From the NCBI RefSeq assembly GCF_009363555.1, contig NZ_CP045372.1, positions 434,001 through 498,000 of the forward strand: a stretch of 64,000 nt of DNA, read 5' to 3'. The stretch is from Sulfitobacter sp. THAF37. GTDB lineage: Bacteria; Pseudomonadota; Alphaproteobacteria; Rhodobacterales; Rhodobacteraceae. The position numbers were made by a program, and so were the translations under genes. The notes under the pieces are model-generated. The model was given only the letters and a program-made list of their open reading frames with translations. It was not told the origin of the DNA and did not search any database. Of the stretch, positions 1 to 9,092 are shown piece by piece; position 1 is the stretch's first letter; each line of letters starts with the position of its first letter.

Positions 1-404
1 CGGGGTTCTACGACTACGACGAAAACCGCCGCCCCGTGCCTTCGGACGTGACCGCGGACATCATCCGCGACATCACCGGCGCGGAACCGCGCAAGATGGA
101 CGCCGACGACATAATCGAAATCTGCATCTATCCGATGATCAACGAGGCGGTGAAGATCCTCGAAGAGAACAAGGCCCAGCGCCCCAGCGACATCGACGTG
201 GTCTGGCTGAACGGCTACGGCTGGCCTGCCGACAAGGGCGGCCCGATGTTCTATGGCGACATGGTCGGCGCGCAGGCGGTGCTGGACCGGATGGAGAAAC
301 TGGGCGCGGACGACCCCGAATTCGCCCCCGCCGACACCCTGCGCAAACTGGCCGAGACAGGCGGCAAATTCACCGAGATCGACACCGGAGGGCTGAAGGT
401 ATGA
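1..404 (+). CDS. 3-hydroxyacyl-CoA dehydrogenase, C-terminal part (truncated by window edge)
   Basis: The reading frame is open from base 3 and enters the window mid-protein, so the start is missing. The visible ~133 residues begin with a G-F-Y-x-Y segment followed by an R-x-P motif, then a helical stretch with NEA and a late GYGWP segment. This is the usual layout of the C-terminal 3HCDH domains of FadB/FadJ-type multifunctional enzymes, which oxidise 3-hydroxyacyl-CoA with NAD. Its stop overlaps the start of the enoyl-CoA hydratase (ATGA), so the two are translationally coupled. Whether the missing part holds a fused hydratase domain cannot be seen. Confidence 0.85.
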   Translation, partial: GFYDYDENRRPVPSDVTADIIRDITGAEPRKMDADDIIEICIYPMINEAVKILEENKAQRPSDIDVVWLNGYGWPADKGGPMFYGDMVGAQAVLDRMEKLGADDPEFAPADTLRKLAETGGKFTEIDTGGLKV

Positions 405-1180
405 GCTACGACTACATCAAGACCGAGAAAAAGGGGCACATCCTGGTTGTCACCATGAACCGGCCCGACGTCTACAACGCGGTCAACGAGGACATGCACC
501 ACGAGATGAGCGACTGCTGGGATGCCTTCGCGGCGGATCAGGACCTTTGGGTCGCCGTGCTGACCGGCGCGGGGGAAAAAGCGTTCTCGGCGGGCAACGA
601 CCTCAAGGCGACGCAGCAGGGCGGCATCAAGAAGGGCCTGCCGCAGAGCGGTTTCGCCGGGCTGTCGGCGCGTTTCGATCTGGAAAAACCGCTGATTGCC
701 GCGGTGAACGGGTTTGCCATGGGCGGCGGGTTCGAGACCGCGCTGTCGTGCGACATCATCCTCGCGTCGGAGAACGCCAAATTCGCCCTGCCCGAGGTCA
801 AGGTCGGCTTCTTCGCCTCCGCGTCGGGCGTGCAGCGCCTGTCGCGCTACATCGGGCGGCTGGCGGCGCAGGAACTGATGCTGACGGGCCGTACCATCGA
901 CGCCGCCGAGGCGCTGAGCCTGGGCTGCGTGAACGAGGTGCTGCCCGCCGCCGACCTGATGGACCGCGCCATGGCCAAGGCCGAAGAGCTGTGCAGCGTC
1001 TCGCCCTCCTCGGTGAAGGCGACCAAGCGCATCCTCAATTCCATGGCCGTGGCCGATGGCCTGCCCGAAAGCCTGGCCTACTCGCGCGAGGTGCAGGCCG
1101 ATCTGGCCAAGACCGAAGACTTCAAGGAGGGCGTCAACGCCTTTGTGGAAAAACGCAGGCCCAACTGGGTCAACAAGTAG
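401..1180 (+). CDS. Enoyl-CoA hydratase/isomerase family protein
   Basis: This 259-residue crotonase-fold protein has the usual family length. The first oxyanion-hole segment SAGNDLK lies near residue 65. The NGFAMGGGFE segment near 103-112 carries the second oxyanion glycine and a candidate catalytic Glu. LPEVKVGFF follows near 130. It probably hydrates a 2-enoyl-CoA; an isomerase or crotonobetainyl-CoA hydratase-like role is also possible. Its start overlaps the stop of the upstream 3-hydroxyacyl-CoA dehydrogenase, pairing the two steps. A pair of palindromes follows the stop. Confidence 0.85.
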   Translation: MSYDYIKTEKKGHILVVTMNRPDVYNAVNEDMHHEMSDCWDAFAADQDLWVAVLTGAGEKAFSAGNDLKATQQGGIKKGLPQSGFAGLSARFDLEKPLIAAVNGFAMGGGFETALSCDIILASENAKFALPEVKVGFFASASGVQRLSRYIGRLAAQELMLTGRTIDAAEALSLGCVNEVLPAADLMDRAMAKAEELCSVSPSSVKATKRILNSMAVADGLPESLAYSREVQADLAKTEDFKEGVNAFVEKRRPNWVNK

Positions 1181-1181
1181 C

Positions 1182-1223
1182 TGTCCCCGCGGGGACACGA
1201 ATTTAACGGTTCCTTAGGAACCG
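1182..1223. promoter_or_regulatory. Two adjacent perfect palindromes between hydratase and acyl-CoA dehydrogenase genes
   Basis: TGTCCCCGCGGGGACA at 1182-1197 is a 16-base perfect palindrome starting 1 base after the hydratase stop. CGGTTCC-TTA-GGAACCG at 1207-1223 is a second stem-loop, followed by GAAAAAT. No long T-run follows, so this is either a weak terminator, an RNA-processing hairpin or a pair of operators for the next gene. Confidence 0.5.
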
Positions 1224-1263
1224 GAAAAATGCAGACGGAACAATGCCCAGGGAGGCACAATTG

Positions 1264-2577
1264 ATGAGCGACATGAACCCACCGGAGCTGAACAACCTCG
1301 AAATGTCCGAGGGCAACAAGCCCCTGCTGAACGCCGTGATCAAGCACATCCGCGAAAATGTGGACCCGATCAGCGAAGAATATCACCGGCTGGGCGACGC
1401 GCAGGAGGACCGCTGGTCCTATCACCCGCGCCAGCTGGAACTGCTGGAAGGGGCCAAGCAGAAAGCCCGCGACGCGGGCCTGTGGAACTTCTTTCTGCCC
1501 AACGCGGAAACCGGCGAAGGTCTGTCGAACCTCGACTATGCCTATATCGCGGCGGAACTGGGCAAGAACCCGCTGGCCTCTCAGACGCTGAACTGTTCGG
1601 CCCCCGACACGGGCAACATGGAGGTGCTGGAACGGGTCGGCACGAAAGAGCAGAAGGAAAAGTGGCTCAAGCCCCTGCTGGCCGGTGAAATCCGGTCGGC
1701 CTTTGCCATGACGGAACCGGACCGCGCGTCGTCGGATGCCAAGAACATCGCCATGTCCGCTGTGCTGGAAAACGGCGAATGGGTGATGAACGGCGAGAAA
1801 TACTATATCTCCGGCGCCGGCGATCCCCGCTGCAAGATCATGATCGTCATGGTCAAGACCTCGCCCGACGCCGAACCCTTCCGCCAGCAGTCGCAGATCC
1901 TTGTCCCGTTGGACACGCCGGGCGTGGAAATCCTGGGGCCGATGCATGTCTTTGGCCATGACGACGCGCCGCACGGCCACATGCACATCAGGTTCACCGA
2001 TGTCCGCGTCCCCGAAAGCAACATCCTCTGGGGCGAAGGCAAGGGGTTCGAGATCAGCCAGGTCCGCCTTGGGCCGGGCCGCATTCACCACTGCATGCGC
2101 TCCATCGGGCAGGCGGAAAAGGCACTGGACCTGATGATCGAACGCGGCCTGTCGCGCGAAGCCTTCGGCAAGCGGATCATCGACCTGGGCAAGAACATGG
2201 AAACCATCAGCCGCGCCAAGATCGAGATCGAAGCGATGCGCCTGCTGGTGCTCAAGGCCGCCAAGGCGATGGACGTGCTCGGCAACAAGGAGGCCCGCAT
2301 CTGGGTGTCGATGATCAAGGCCAAGGTGCCGGAACAGGTCTGCGACATCATCGACCAGGCGATGCAGGTGCATGGCGCCACCGGTATCTCCCAGTGGTCG
2401 CCGCTGTCGGGCATGTACGCCCAGCAGCGCACCCTGCGCTACGCCGACGGCCCGGACGAGGTGCATCACCACGTCATCGCGCGCCACGAGGTCAAGACCT
2501 ACAAGGAAAGCAACGCCCGCCAGGACGCGGCCAAGCAGCACACCGAAAACCGGGGCAGCGCGGGGTTCATGGGATGA
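1264..2577 (+). CDS. Acyl-CoA dehydrogenase, ACAD10/11 (LvaC-like) type
   Basis: The protein has about 437 residues, longer than the ~380 of standard acyl-CoA dehydrogenases and typical of the ACAD10/11 group. The FAD/substrate segment FAMTEPDRASSDA is near residue 150. The C-terminus carries QVHGATGIS and a DGPDEVHHHV segment where simpler enzymes have the EGT loop. The ATG at 1264 is chosen because AGGGAGG lies 8 bases upstream; an in-frame ATG at 1243 has no such site. In the Pseudomonas levulinate pathway LvaC, of this kind, works with the kinase LvaA on 4-hydroxyacyl-CoA; a matching kinase lies at 15440-16468. The stop overlaps the next SDR start (ATGA). The substrate is unknown. Confidence 0.8.
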   Translation: MSDMNPPELNNLEMSEGNKPLLNAVIKHIRENVDPISEEYHRLGDAQEDRWSYHPRQLELLEGAKQKARDAGLWNFFLPNAETGEGLSNLDYAYIAAELGKNPLASQTLNCSAPDTGNMEVLERVGTKEQKEKWLKPLLAGEIRSAFAMTEPDRASSDAKNIAMSAVLENGEWVMNGEKYYISGAGDPRCKIMIVMVKTSPDAEPFRQQSQILVPLDTPGVEILGPMHVFGHDDAPHGHMHIRFTDVRVPESNILWGEGKGFEISQVRLGPGRIHHCMRSIGQAEKALDLMIERGLSREAFGKRIIDLGKNMETISRAKIEIEAMRLLVLKAAKAMDVLGNKEARIWVSMIKAKVPEQVCDIIDQAMQVHGATGISQWSPLSGMYAQQRTLRYADGPDEVHHHVIARHEVKTYKESNARQDAAKQHTENRGSAGFMG

Positions 2578-3344
2578 GCAATCTTTTCGACCTGACCGGA
2601 AAAGTGGCGCTGCTGACCGGCGCCTCCAAGGGCATGGGCCTGGCGATGGCCACGGCACTGGCCGAACATGGCGCAACGGTTGTCATCTCCGCCCGCAAGC
2701 AGGACCAGCTTGACGAAGCCGCCGAGGGGATCAATGCCCTTGGCAAGGGCAAGGCTCATGGCATCGCCTGCAACGTCGGCTACAAGGACCAGCTGCAGGC
2801 GCTGGTGGATCAGACCCACGAAAAGGCGGGCAAGATCGACGTGGTGATCGGCAACGCGGGTGTGAACCCCTACTATGGCAAGACCTCGGAAATTCCCGAC
2901 GACGCCTACGACAAGACGATGAACGCCAACGTCAAATCCAACCTCTGGCTGGCGCAGATGGTGGCCCCCGACATGATCGAGAAAGGGTCGGGGTCGATGG
3001 CCTTTACCTCTTCCATCGGGGCCTTCAAGCCCTCTGTCATGCTGGGGACCTATGGCATGTCCAAGCTGGCGCTGATCGGGCTGTGCCGCAATCTGGCGGC
3101 GGAATTCGGTCCGAAGGGGCTGCGTTTCAACGCGATCTGTCCGGGTCTGGTCAAGACCGAATTCGCCCGCGAGCTGTGGGACAACCCCGAGGTCGAGAAA
3201 CGCATCAAGGAAGAGATCCCCCTGCGCCGCCTGGGCGAGCCGGAGGATTTCGCGGGCCTTGCGGTCTTCCTTGCTTCCGATGCCAGCCGCTACATGACAG
3301 GTCAGGCCCTGACCGTCTGCGGCGGCTCCAACATGTGGACGTGA
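2574..3344 (+). CDS. SDR family oxidoreductase
   Basis: This is a classical 256-residue short-chain dehydrogenase/reductase. The NAD(P)-binding TGASKGMG motif is near residues 15-22, NAGVNPYYG near 90, and the catalytic YGMSK motif near 160 is preceded by a TSSIGAF serine segment. The start at 2574 overlaps the upstream stop, so it is coupled to the acyl-CoA dehydrogenase. R42 in the ISARK segment suggests NADPH preference. It probably oxidises or reduces a hydroxy/keto intermediate in the same acyl-CoA pathway; exact substrate not deducible. Confidence 0.8.
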   Translation: MSNLFDLTGKVALLTGASKGMGLAMATALAEHGATVVISARKQDQLDEAAEGINALGKGKAHGIACNVGYKDQLQALVDQTHEKAGKIDVVIGNAGVNPYYGKTSEIPDDAYDKTMNANVKSNLWLAQMVAPDMIEKGSGSMAFTSSIGAFKPSVMLGTYGMSKLALIGLCRNLAAEFGPKGLRFNAICPGLVKTEFARELWDNPEVEKRIKEEIPLRRLGEPEDFAGLAVFLASDASRYMTGQALTVCGGSNMWT

Positions 3345-3348
3345 CGCT

Positions 3349-4122
3349 ATGGAACTGAAAGACAAGATCATCGTCGTCACCGGCGCCGCCAGCGGCATCG
3401 GACGCGCCATGTGCATCCGCTATGCCGAGGAAGGCGCGAAACACATCGCCTGTGTGGACCGCGACCTGAAGGGCGCGGAGGAAACCGCCGCGATGATGGG
3501 CGGCACCGCCCATATGGTGGATGTGTCGGTCAGGGATCAGATCACCGCCATGATCGACAAGGTCGAGGCCGAGGTGGGACCGATTGACCTGTTCTGCTCC
3601 AACGCGGGCATTTCCGTCGCGGGCGGCGTCGAGGTCGAGGACGACGCCTGGCAGCGCATCTGGGAAATCAACGTGATGTCCCATGTCTGGGCCGCGCGGC
3701 ATCTGGTGCCAAAGATGGCCGAACGCGGCGGCGGGTATTTCCTGAACACCGCCTCTGCCGCGGGTCTGCTGAACCAGGTCGGATCGGCGCCCTACGGCGT
3801 GACCAAGCATGCGGCCGTGGGGCTGGCGGAATGGCTGGCGATGACCTATGGCGATCAGGGGATCAAGGTCAGCGTGCTTTGCCCCCAGGCCGTGCGCACC
3901 GAGATGACGCGCGGACATGAGGACCATGTGGCGGCCATCGACGGCATGATGGAACCCGCCCCGGTGGCCGAAGCCTGCGTGCAGACGATCCGGGACGAAA
4001 CCTTCCTGGTGCTGCCCCACCCCGAGGTGCTGGGCTACATGCGCAAGAAGACCGAAAACTACGACCGCTGGATCGGCGGCATGCGCAAGCTGAACCGCCG
4101 GTTCGGCGGCTTCGAGGAGTAG
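3349..4122 (+). CDS. SDR family oxidoreductase
   Basis: The second SDR in tandem has 257 residues and starts 4 bases after the first. It has TGAASGIG near residues 12-19, an acidic D40 in CVDRD that favours NAD(H), NAG near 85 and the catalytic YGVTK near 153. The divergence from its neighbour suggests a different substrate rather than a recent duplication. It belongs to the forward acyl-CoA operon. An NAD-linked dehydrogenation of a secondary alcohol is the most likely role. Confidence 0.8.
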   Translation: MELKDKIIVVTGAASGIGRAMCIRYAEEGAKHIACVDRDLKGAEETAAMMGGTAHMVDVSVRDQITAMIDKVEAEVGPIDLFCSNAGISVAGGVEVEDDAWQRIWEINVMSHVWAARHLVPKMAERGGGYFLNTASAAGLLNQVGSAPYGVTKHAAVGLAEWLAMTYGDQGIKVSVLCPQAVRTEMTRGHEDHVAAIDGMMEPAPVAEACVQTIRDETFLVLPHPEVLGYMRKKTENYDRWIGGMRKLNRRFGGFEE

Positions 4123-4126
4123 GCGG

Positions 4127-4495
4127 ATGATCGGATATGCGACGATCGGCGTGGCGGACATGGACCGCGCCAAGACGTTCTATGGCGACCTGTTCGAGGG
4201 CAAGGCCAGGGTGGTGATGGATCAGGGGCGCATCGCCTTTCTGTCGTCGGGGCGCGGCCAGCCGATGCTGGCCATGTGCGAACCCTACGACGGCAACGCG
4301 CCCAACCCCGGCAACGGCACGATGATCGCCTTTACCTGCGAAGACAAGGCAGAGGTGGACGCGATGCACGCCCGCGCCCTGGACCTGGGTGCACCGGACG
4401 AGGGCGCACCGGGCCAGCGCATCCCTGACCGGTTCTATGGCGCCTACGTGCGCGACCCCGACGGCAACAAGCTGTGCTTCTTTGTGTTTGGGTGA
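4127..4495 (+). CDS. VOC (glyoxalase/bleomycin-resistance fold) family protein
   Basis: A 122-residue single VOC domain: it opens with GYATIGVADMDRAKTFYGDLF and ends with a YVRDPDGNKLCFF segment, both family hallmarks. The start follows GGAGTAGGCGG, only 4 bases after the preceding stop. VOC proteins include glyoxalases, epimerases and dioxygenases. In an acyl-CoA operon an epimerase-like role is conceivable, but the sequence alone does not show the reaction. Confidence 0.75.
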   Translation: MIGYATIGVADMDRAKTFYGDLFEGKARVVMDQGRIAFLSSGRGQPMLAMCEPYDGNAPNPGNGTMIAFTCEDKAEVDAMHARALDLGAPDEGAPGQRIPDRFYGAYVRDPDGNKLCFFVFG

Positions 4496-4499
4496 TCGC

Positions 4500-5036
4500 A
4501 TGTCCTACATCGGCCCCCATGTCACGCTGAATGACCCCGCCTTCATCCACGACAGTGCGCAGCTTTTCGGCAAGGTGACGCTGGGGCCGGGCAGTTCCGT
4601 CTGGCCCTATGTCGTCACCCGTGCCGAAATGCACGAGATCCGCATCGGCGCGCGCACGAATATTCAGGACCATGTGATGATCCACGTGGGCTATGCCACG
4701 CCGACCATCGTCGGGGAGGATTGCTCGATCACCCACCGCGTGGTCCTGCACGGCTGCGAGATCGGCGACCGTGTCCTGATCGGGATCGGCGCGACAATCA
4801 TGGACGGCGCAAAGATCGGCAGCAATTCCATTGTCGCAGGCCATGCCATCGTGACCGAAGGATCGGAATTTCCTGAAAACTCGATCATCGCCGGAAGCCC
4901 GGCGAAGCTGGTCAAGACCCGTGACAACGGGGCGGCCAACCTGGCGAATGCGCGCTTCTACCACCTGAATGCGCTGAACTATGCGCAGGGGATCGAACGC
5001 CTGACGGAAGACAATCTGCGCCAGCTTCAGCCCTGA
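4500..5036 (+). CDS. Gamma-carbonic anhydrase family hexapeptide-repeat protein
   Basis: The 178-residue protein has left-handed beta-helix repeats from about residue 15 to 130. Candidate zinc ligands lie in the HVMIHVGY and THRVVLHGCEIG segments, as in the gamma-CA/PaaY/CaiE group. The ATG at 4500 is 4 bases after the VOC stop and fits the family N-terminus; an upstream in-frame start would overlap the VOC gene. PaaY-type homologues act as CoA-ester thioesterases, which would fit the acyl-CoA context, but carbonic anhydrase activity is also possible. It is the last gene of the forward operon and faces tesB. Confidence 0.8.
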   Translation: MSYIGPHVTLNDPAFIHDSAQLFGKVTLGPGSSVWPYVVTRAEMHEIRIGARTNIQDHVMIHVGYATPTIVGEDCSITHRVVLHGCEIGDRVLIGIGATIMDGAKIGSNSIVAGHAIVTEGSEFPENSIIAGSPAKLVKTRDNGAANLANARFYHLNALNYAQGIERLTEDNLRQLQP

Positions 5037-5050
5037 AGCGGGCCGCAGCC

Positions 5051-5920
5051 CTATCCCCGCTTCTTCCGCGGGCGCATCAACCCTTCCTGCGTGACGGAAG
5101 CGACCAGCTGGCCATTGTGATTGTAGACCAGCCCCCGGTTGAAGCCGCGGCCGCCGCCCGTCCAGGGCGCGTCGAGGTCGTAGAGATGCCAGTCCGAAAA
5201 CTCGATCGGCGCGTGGAACCACATGGCGTGGTCCAGGCTGGCGGTCATCACCTTGCCCTGAAACCAGGTCAGCCCGTGGGGCCGCAGCGATGACCCCAGC
5301 AGGTTCATGTCCGAGGCATAGGCCAGCAGGCAGTGCTGCATCTGCGGCCCCTGCCCATTGGCGGCTTCCATCCGGAACCACAGCCGGTTCCGGTCGTCGG
5401 CGGGCTCGGGTTTGAACAGGTCGCGCGGTTCGATTTCGCGGATTTCGATGGGGCGTTCGCGCAGGAATTCTTCGCGGTACTTCTCCGGGATCTTCTCGAC
5501 GTTGGCGGCGCGCAGGGCGGGCCGGTCGGGCCAGTCGTGGGGCGGCGGCGCGTCGGGCATGGGGTGCTGATAGTCCCACCCCTCTTCCGCCACGTGGAAC
5601 GAGGCGGACAGGTTGAAGATCTGCTTGCCGTGCTGGATCGCCACCACCCGCCGGGTGGTGAAGCTGCCGCCGTCGCGGGCGCGGTCGACCTGGTAGATCA
5701 CCGGGATCGACGGGTCGCCGGGGCGGATGAAATAGGCGTGCAGCGAATGACACAGCCGGTCTTCCACCGTGCGGTAGGCCGCCATCAGCGCCTGCGCGAT
5801 CACGTGACCGCCGAAAATGCGCGTGGTGGTTTCCCCGCCGGAACCGATGCCGCGAAACAGATCCACCTCAAGCTGTTCGATGTCCAGCAGGTCCAGCAGT
5901 TCTTCGGCAACGGCGGTCAT
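5051..5920 (-). CDS. tesB: Acyl-CoA thioesterase II
   Basis: This 289-residue double-hotdog protein matches TesB length. IFGGHVIAQALMAAYRTV near residue 35 and SLHAYFIRPGD near 60 are family signatures. The later segment WFHAPIEFSDWHLYDLDAPW contains the active-site Asp region. It hydrolyses acyl-CoA to free acid and CoA. The start is the ATG at 5920, 11 bases after the acetoacetyl-CoA synthetase stop; the frame runs further upstream but only inside that gene. It ends the long reverse series and may relieve CoA trapping. Confidence 0.9.
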   Translation of the reverse strand: MTAVAEELLDLLDIEQLEVDLFRGIGSGGETTTRIFGGHVIAQALMAAYRTVEDRLCHSLHAYFIRPGDPSIPVIYQVDRARDGGSFTTRRVVAIQHGKQIFNLSASFHVAEEGWDYQHPMPDAPPPHDWPDRPALRAANVEKIPEKYREEFLRERPIEIREIEPRDLFKPEPADDRNRLWFRMEAANGQGPQMQHCLLAYASDMNLLGSSLRPHGLTWFQGKVMTASLDHAMWFHAPIEFSDWHLYDLDAPWTGGGRGFNRGLVYNHNGQLVASVTQEGLMRPRKKRG

Positions 5921-5931
5921 GGGGGGCTTTC

Positions 5932-7887
5932 TCAGGTCTGGGCCCGTGCCGCGGCATAGGCGATAAAGAAGTCGAAGCTGTCCGGATTGGCCATGGAATC
6001 GCGGTTCACGACCTTGGCAGCGTCGCACCCCAACAACAGCTTTTTGACGGGAACCTCAAGCTTCTTGCCGGACAAGGTGCGCGGAACTTCCTGTATCTCT
6101 ATGATTTCATTCGGAATAAAACGGGCGGATACTCCGCTTCGGATGGCGGCGTTGATCTGGTCTTTCAGCGCATCGTCAAAGGCCACACCGGGGGCGGGCA
6201 CCACGAAGAGCGGCATGAAACTGTCGCGGCCCAGGAATTCGAGGTCGACCACCAGGCTGTCGAGAACGCTGTCCAGCCCCTCCACCGCCTGGTAGATCTC
6301 GGCCGAGCCGAGGCGCAGGCCCTTGCGGTTGATGGTGGCGTCGGACCGGCCCCAGATCACGCTGTGACCTTCCGCGTCGATGCTGATCCAGTCGCCGTGG
6401 CGCCAGACGCCGGGGTAGTCGGCAAAGTAGCTGTCGAACAGGCGGCTGCCGTCATCGTCGCCCCAGAAGTAGATCGGCATGGACGGCAACGGTTCGGTGC
6501 AGACCAGTTCGCCCACCTCGTCCACCAGTTCGTTGCCCTGCGGGTCATAGGCGCGTGCGGCGTTGCCCAGGGCACGGCACTGCATCTCGCCCGCGCGGAC
6601 CGCCATGCCGGGATGGCCCAGCACAAAGGCCCCGGCGAGGTCGGTCCCGCCCGAGATCGGCGCGAGCCACTGGTCGGCCTTCACGTCGCGGTAGATCCAG
6701 TCGTAGGCGTCCGAGGACAGCGGCGAGCCGGTGGAGCCGAGCGAGCGCAGCGCGGACAGGTCCACCTCCGCACGCGGGGTCACGCCCGCCTTCATGCAGC
6801 CGCTGTAGAACGCCGCACCAGCGCCGAAGTAGGTCAGCCGTTCGTCCGCGATGAACCGCCAGACGACGCCCATGTCGGGATGGTTCGGCGCGCCGTCGAA
6901 CAGGGCGACGGTGGCCCCCTGCCCCAGCGCCATCCACTGCGCGTTCCACATGATCCACCCCGAGGAGGTGAGCCAGCAGAACCTGTCGCGGTCCGTCAGG
7001 TCGTGGTGCAGAGACTGCTTGGCCGCCTCAAGAATGATACCGCCGTGCCCGTGCACGATGGGTTTCGGGTTGCCCGTGGTGCCCGAGGAATAGACGATCC
7101 AGAGCGGATGTTCGAAACCGACCTGTTCAGCGCGATAGGCCACGTCATCGCCGGTCAGGCTGTCCCATGTGACGTGACCCTCCGGCACATCGCCCACCAC
7201 CGGCACGGTGACGCATTGGGCGACGCTGGGCAGGCCCGCCGCGATGTCGGCGAGCACCGCGCGGCGGTCGATGGTCTTGCCCGCGTGCACATAGCCGTCC
7301 TGCGCGATCAGCACCTTGGGTTCGATCTGCCTGAAGCGGTCGAGGATCGCCACATGCCCCATATCCGGTGCGCAGAGCGACCAGACCGCGCCGATGCTGG
7401 CGGACGCCAGAAAGGCGATGAGCGCGGTGTCGGTGTTGGGCAGGATCGCCACGACGCGGTCGCCCGGCCCCACGCCCATCGCACGCAGCCCAGCCGCGGC
7501 GCTGGCAACCTGGCGGCGCAGGTCGCCCCAGTTCAATTCCCGGCGGCCAAAGGTCTCGGACTGCACGATCAGCGCGGGCAGATCCTCGCGGCCCTCGGCG
7601 TGTTTCATCACCTGATCCGCATAGTTCAGCCGTGCGCCGGTGCCCCATTCGGCGCCGGGCATCTGACGCTTGACCAGCAGCTTTTCGGGCCGGGTGCTGG
7701 CCTGCACATCGAAGAAGTCCCAGATCGCGGTCCAGAAGCCTTCAAGGTCCTCGACGCTCCACCGCCACATGGCGTTGTAATCGTCAAAGCGCAGCCCCCG
7801 GTGATCGGCCAGCCAGCGTTCGAAAGCGGCCATTGTGCTGGCCGCGCGCCGTTCTTCCGAGGGCGCCCAGAGGACCGGCGCGGTCAT
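5932..7887 (-). CDS. Acetoacetate-CoA ligase (acetoacetyl-CoA synthetase)
   Basis: At 651 residues this ANL-superfamily enzyme has the length and N-terminus of AMP-forming acetoacetyl-CoA synthetases. The P-loop YSSGTTGNPKPIVH lies near residues 266-279, the adenine-binding FWGDD segment near 480, and the C-terminal RTLSGKKLEVPVK carries the adenylation lysine. It activates acetoacetate to acetoacetyl-CoA, the substrate of the thiolase at 18232. Its start overlaps the stop of the upstream serine hydrolase by 4 bases. Confidence 0.92.
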   Translation of the reverse strand: MTAPVLWAPSEERRAASTMAAFERWLADHRGLRFDDYNAMWRWSVEDLEGFWTAIWDFFDVQASTRPEKLLVKRQMPGAEWGTGARLNYADQVMKHAEGREDLPALIVQSETFGRRELNWGDLRRQVASAAAGLRAMGVGPGDRVVAILPNTDTALIAFLASASIGAVWSLCAPDMGHVAILDRFRQIEPKVLIAQDGYVHAGKTIDRRAVLADIAAGLPSVAQCVTVPVVGDVPEGHVTWDSLTGDDVAYRAEQVGFEHPLWIVYSSGTTGNPKPIVHGHGGIILEAAKQSLHHDLTDRDRFCWLTSSGWIMWNAQWMALGQGATVALFDGAPNHPDMGVVWRFIADERLTYFGAGAAFYSGCMKAGVTPRAEVDLSALRSLGSTGSPLSSDAYDWIYRDVKADQWLAPISGGTDLAGAFVLGHPGMAVRAGEMQCRALGNAARAYDPQGNELVDEVGELVCTEPLPSMPIYFWGDDDGSRLFDSYFADYPGVWRHGDWISIDAEGHSVIWGRSDATINRKGLRLGSAEIYQAVEGLDSVLDSLVVDLEFLGRDSFMPLFVVPAPGVAFDDALKDQINAAIRSGVSARFIPNEIIEIQEVPRTLSGKKLEVPVKKLLLGCDAAKVVNRDSMANPDSFDFFIAYAAARAQT

Positions 7888-9089
7888 GTCAGCGCGCCGT
7901 GGACCAGTGCCTTGAGCTGCGGACGCGCCGGGTAGGCGCTGCTGGGCACCAACTGCGTGAAGAAGATCGCGGAGAGGTCGAACACCGGATCGACCCAGAA
8001 GAAGGTCGAGGCCATGCCGCCCCAGCTGAAATCCCCCACCGACCCCGGCGAGCGGGCGCGGCCCGGATTCAGCAGGACCGCCCCGCCGATGCCAAAGCCC
8101 ATGCCCTCCATCGGCTGTTCCGCAAAGCTTTGCGGTCCCATCGACGCGATCTCACCCGGCAGGTGGTTGCGCATCATGAAATCCAGCGTCTTGGGTCCGA
8201 TGATCCCCGCCCCGCCGGTGCGCAGCATTTCGGTGAACTTGAGGTAGTCGTCGATGGTGCCGACCAGCCCGCCGCCGCCCGACAGCAGCGTGGCGGCGAG
8301 AAAGGGCGACTTGTCCGCCGTGTCGATCAGGCGCAGGGGGTCCGCCCCTTTGTCCGCCTTGCCCACGGTAAAGCCGCCTTCGGCCAGCGGGGTGTAGCAG
8401 GCGGCGAAACGGTCGCGCGCCGACGCGGGCACGGAAAACCGGGTGTCGTCCATGCCCAGCGGATCGAAGATGCGCTCGACAAGGACGTCTTCCAGCGTCT
8501 GGCCGGTGACGACCTCGATCACCCGGCCGATCACGTCGATCCCGACCGAGTATTCCCAGCGGGTGCCGGGGCGGAAGGCCAGCGGCAGCCTGGCCAGATC
8601 GTCGCACATGGCGGCGAGGCCCGGCTGGCCGGCGCGGAATTCGATCTTGTGCTGGGCCATCAGCGCGCCCAGCGGGCCGGGGTTGAAGGCATAGCTGAGG
8701 CCCGAGGTATGGGTCAGCAGCTGGTGCAGCGTGGGCGACGCGCAGGGTTCGACCTGATCGGCGCTTGTGGCGCCCTCCACCAGGCAGGTCATGTCAGAGA
8801 AAGCGGGCAGAAAGTCGGACACCGGCGCGTCGAGGTGAAACAGCCCCTCTTCCGCCAGGGTCATCAGCGCAAGGCTCGTGACCGGCTTTGTCATGGAATA
8901 GATGCGGGCGACGGTATCACGCTGCCACGGCGTGCCTGCCGCCAGGTCCCGCAGGCCCGTCTGGTGGTAATAGACCTCCTGCCCGCCCTGGGCGAGAAGG
9001 ACGGCGCAGCCTGCAAACCGGCGCTGATCCACGTAACTTTGCATCCAGACCGCGATGCGGTCCAGGCGCGCTGCATCAAATCCGCCCAT
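7884..9089 (-). CDS. Serine hydrolase, class C beta-lactamase fold
   Basis: The 401-residue protein has the nucleophile motif S65-M-T-K68 and a Tyr180 motif YSV, the catalytic set of the class C beta-lactamase/esterase family. No signal peptide is visible at MGGFDAARLDRI, so it is probably cytoplasmic and an esterase or lactone/amide hydrolase rather than a resistance enzyme. It starts 3 bases downstream of livF and overlaps the acetoacetyl-CoA synthetase by 4 bases. The neighbours suggest it opens or de-esterifies a transported substrate; that is inference. Confidence 0.8.
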   Translation of the reverse strand: MGGFDAARLDRIAVWMQSYVDQRRFAGCAVLLAQGGQEVYYHQTGLRDLAAGTPWQRDTVARIYSMTKPVTSLALMTLAEEGLFHLDAPVSDFLPAFSDMTCLVEGATSADQVEPCASPTLHQLLTHTSGLSYAFNPGPLGALMAQHKIEFRAGQPGLAAMCDDLARLPLAFRPGTRWEYSVGIDVIGRVIEVVTGQTLEDVLVERIFDPLGMDDTRFSVPASARDRFAACYTPLAEGGFTVGKADKGADPLRLIDTADKSPFLAATLLSGGGGLVGTIDDYLKFTEMLRTGGAGIIGPKTLDFMMRNHLPGEIASMGPQSFAEQPMEGMGFGIGGAVLLNPGRARSPGSVGDFSWGGMASTFFWVDPVFDLSAIFFTQLVPSSAYPARPQLKALVHGALT

Positions 9090-9092
9090 GAT

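Noticed and set aside
7884..9089. Beta-lactam resistance gene
   Set aside because: No signal peptide and embedded in an acyl-CoA/transport operon, so a cytoplasmic esterase-like role is more likely.
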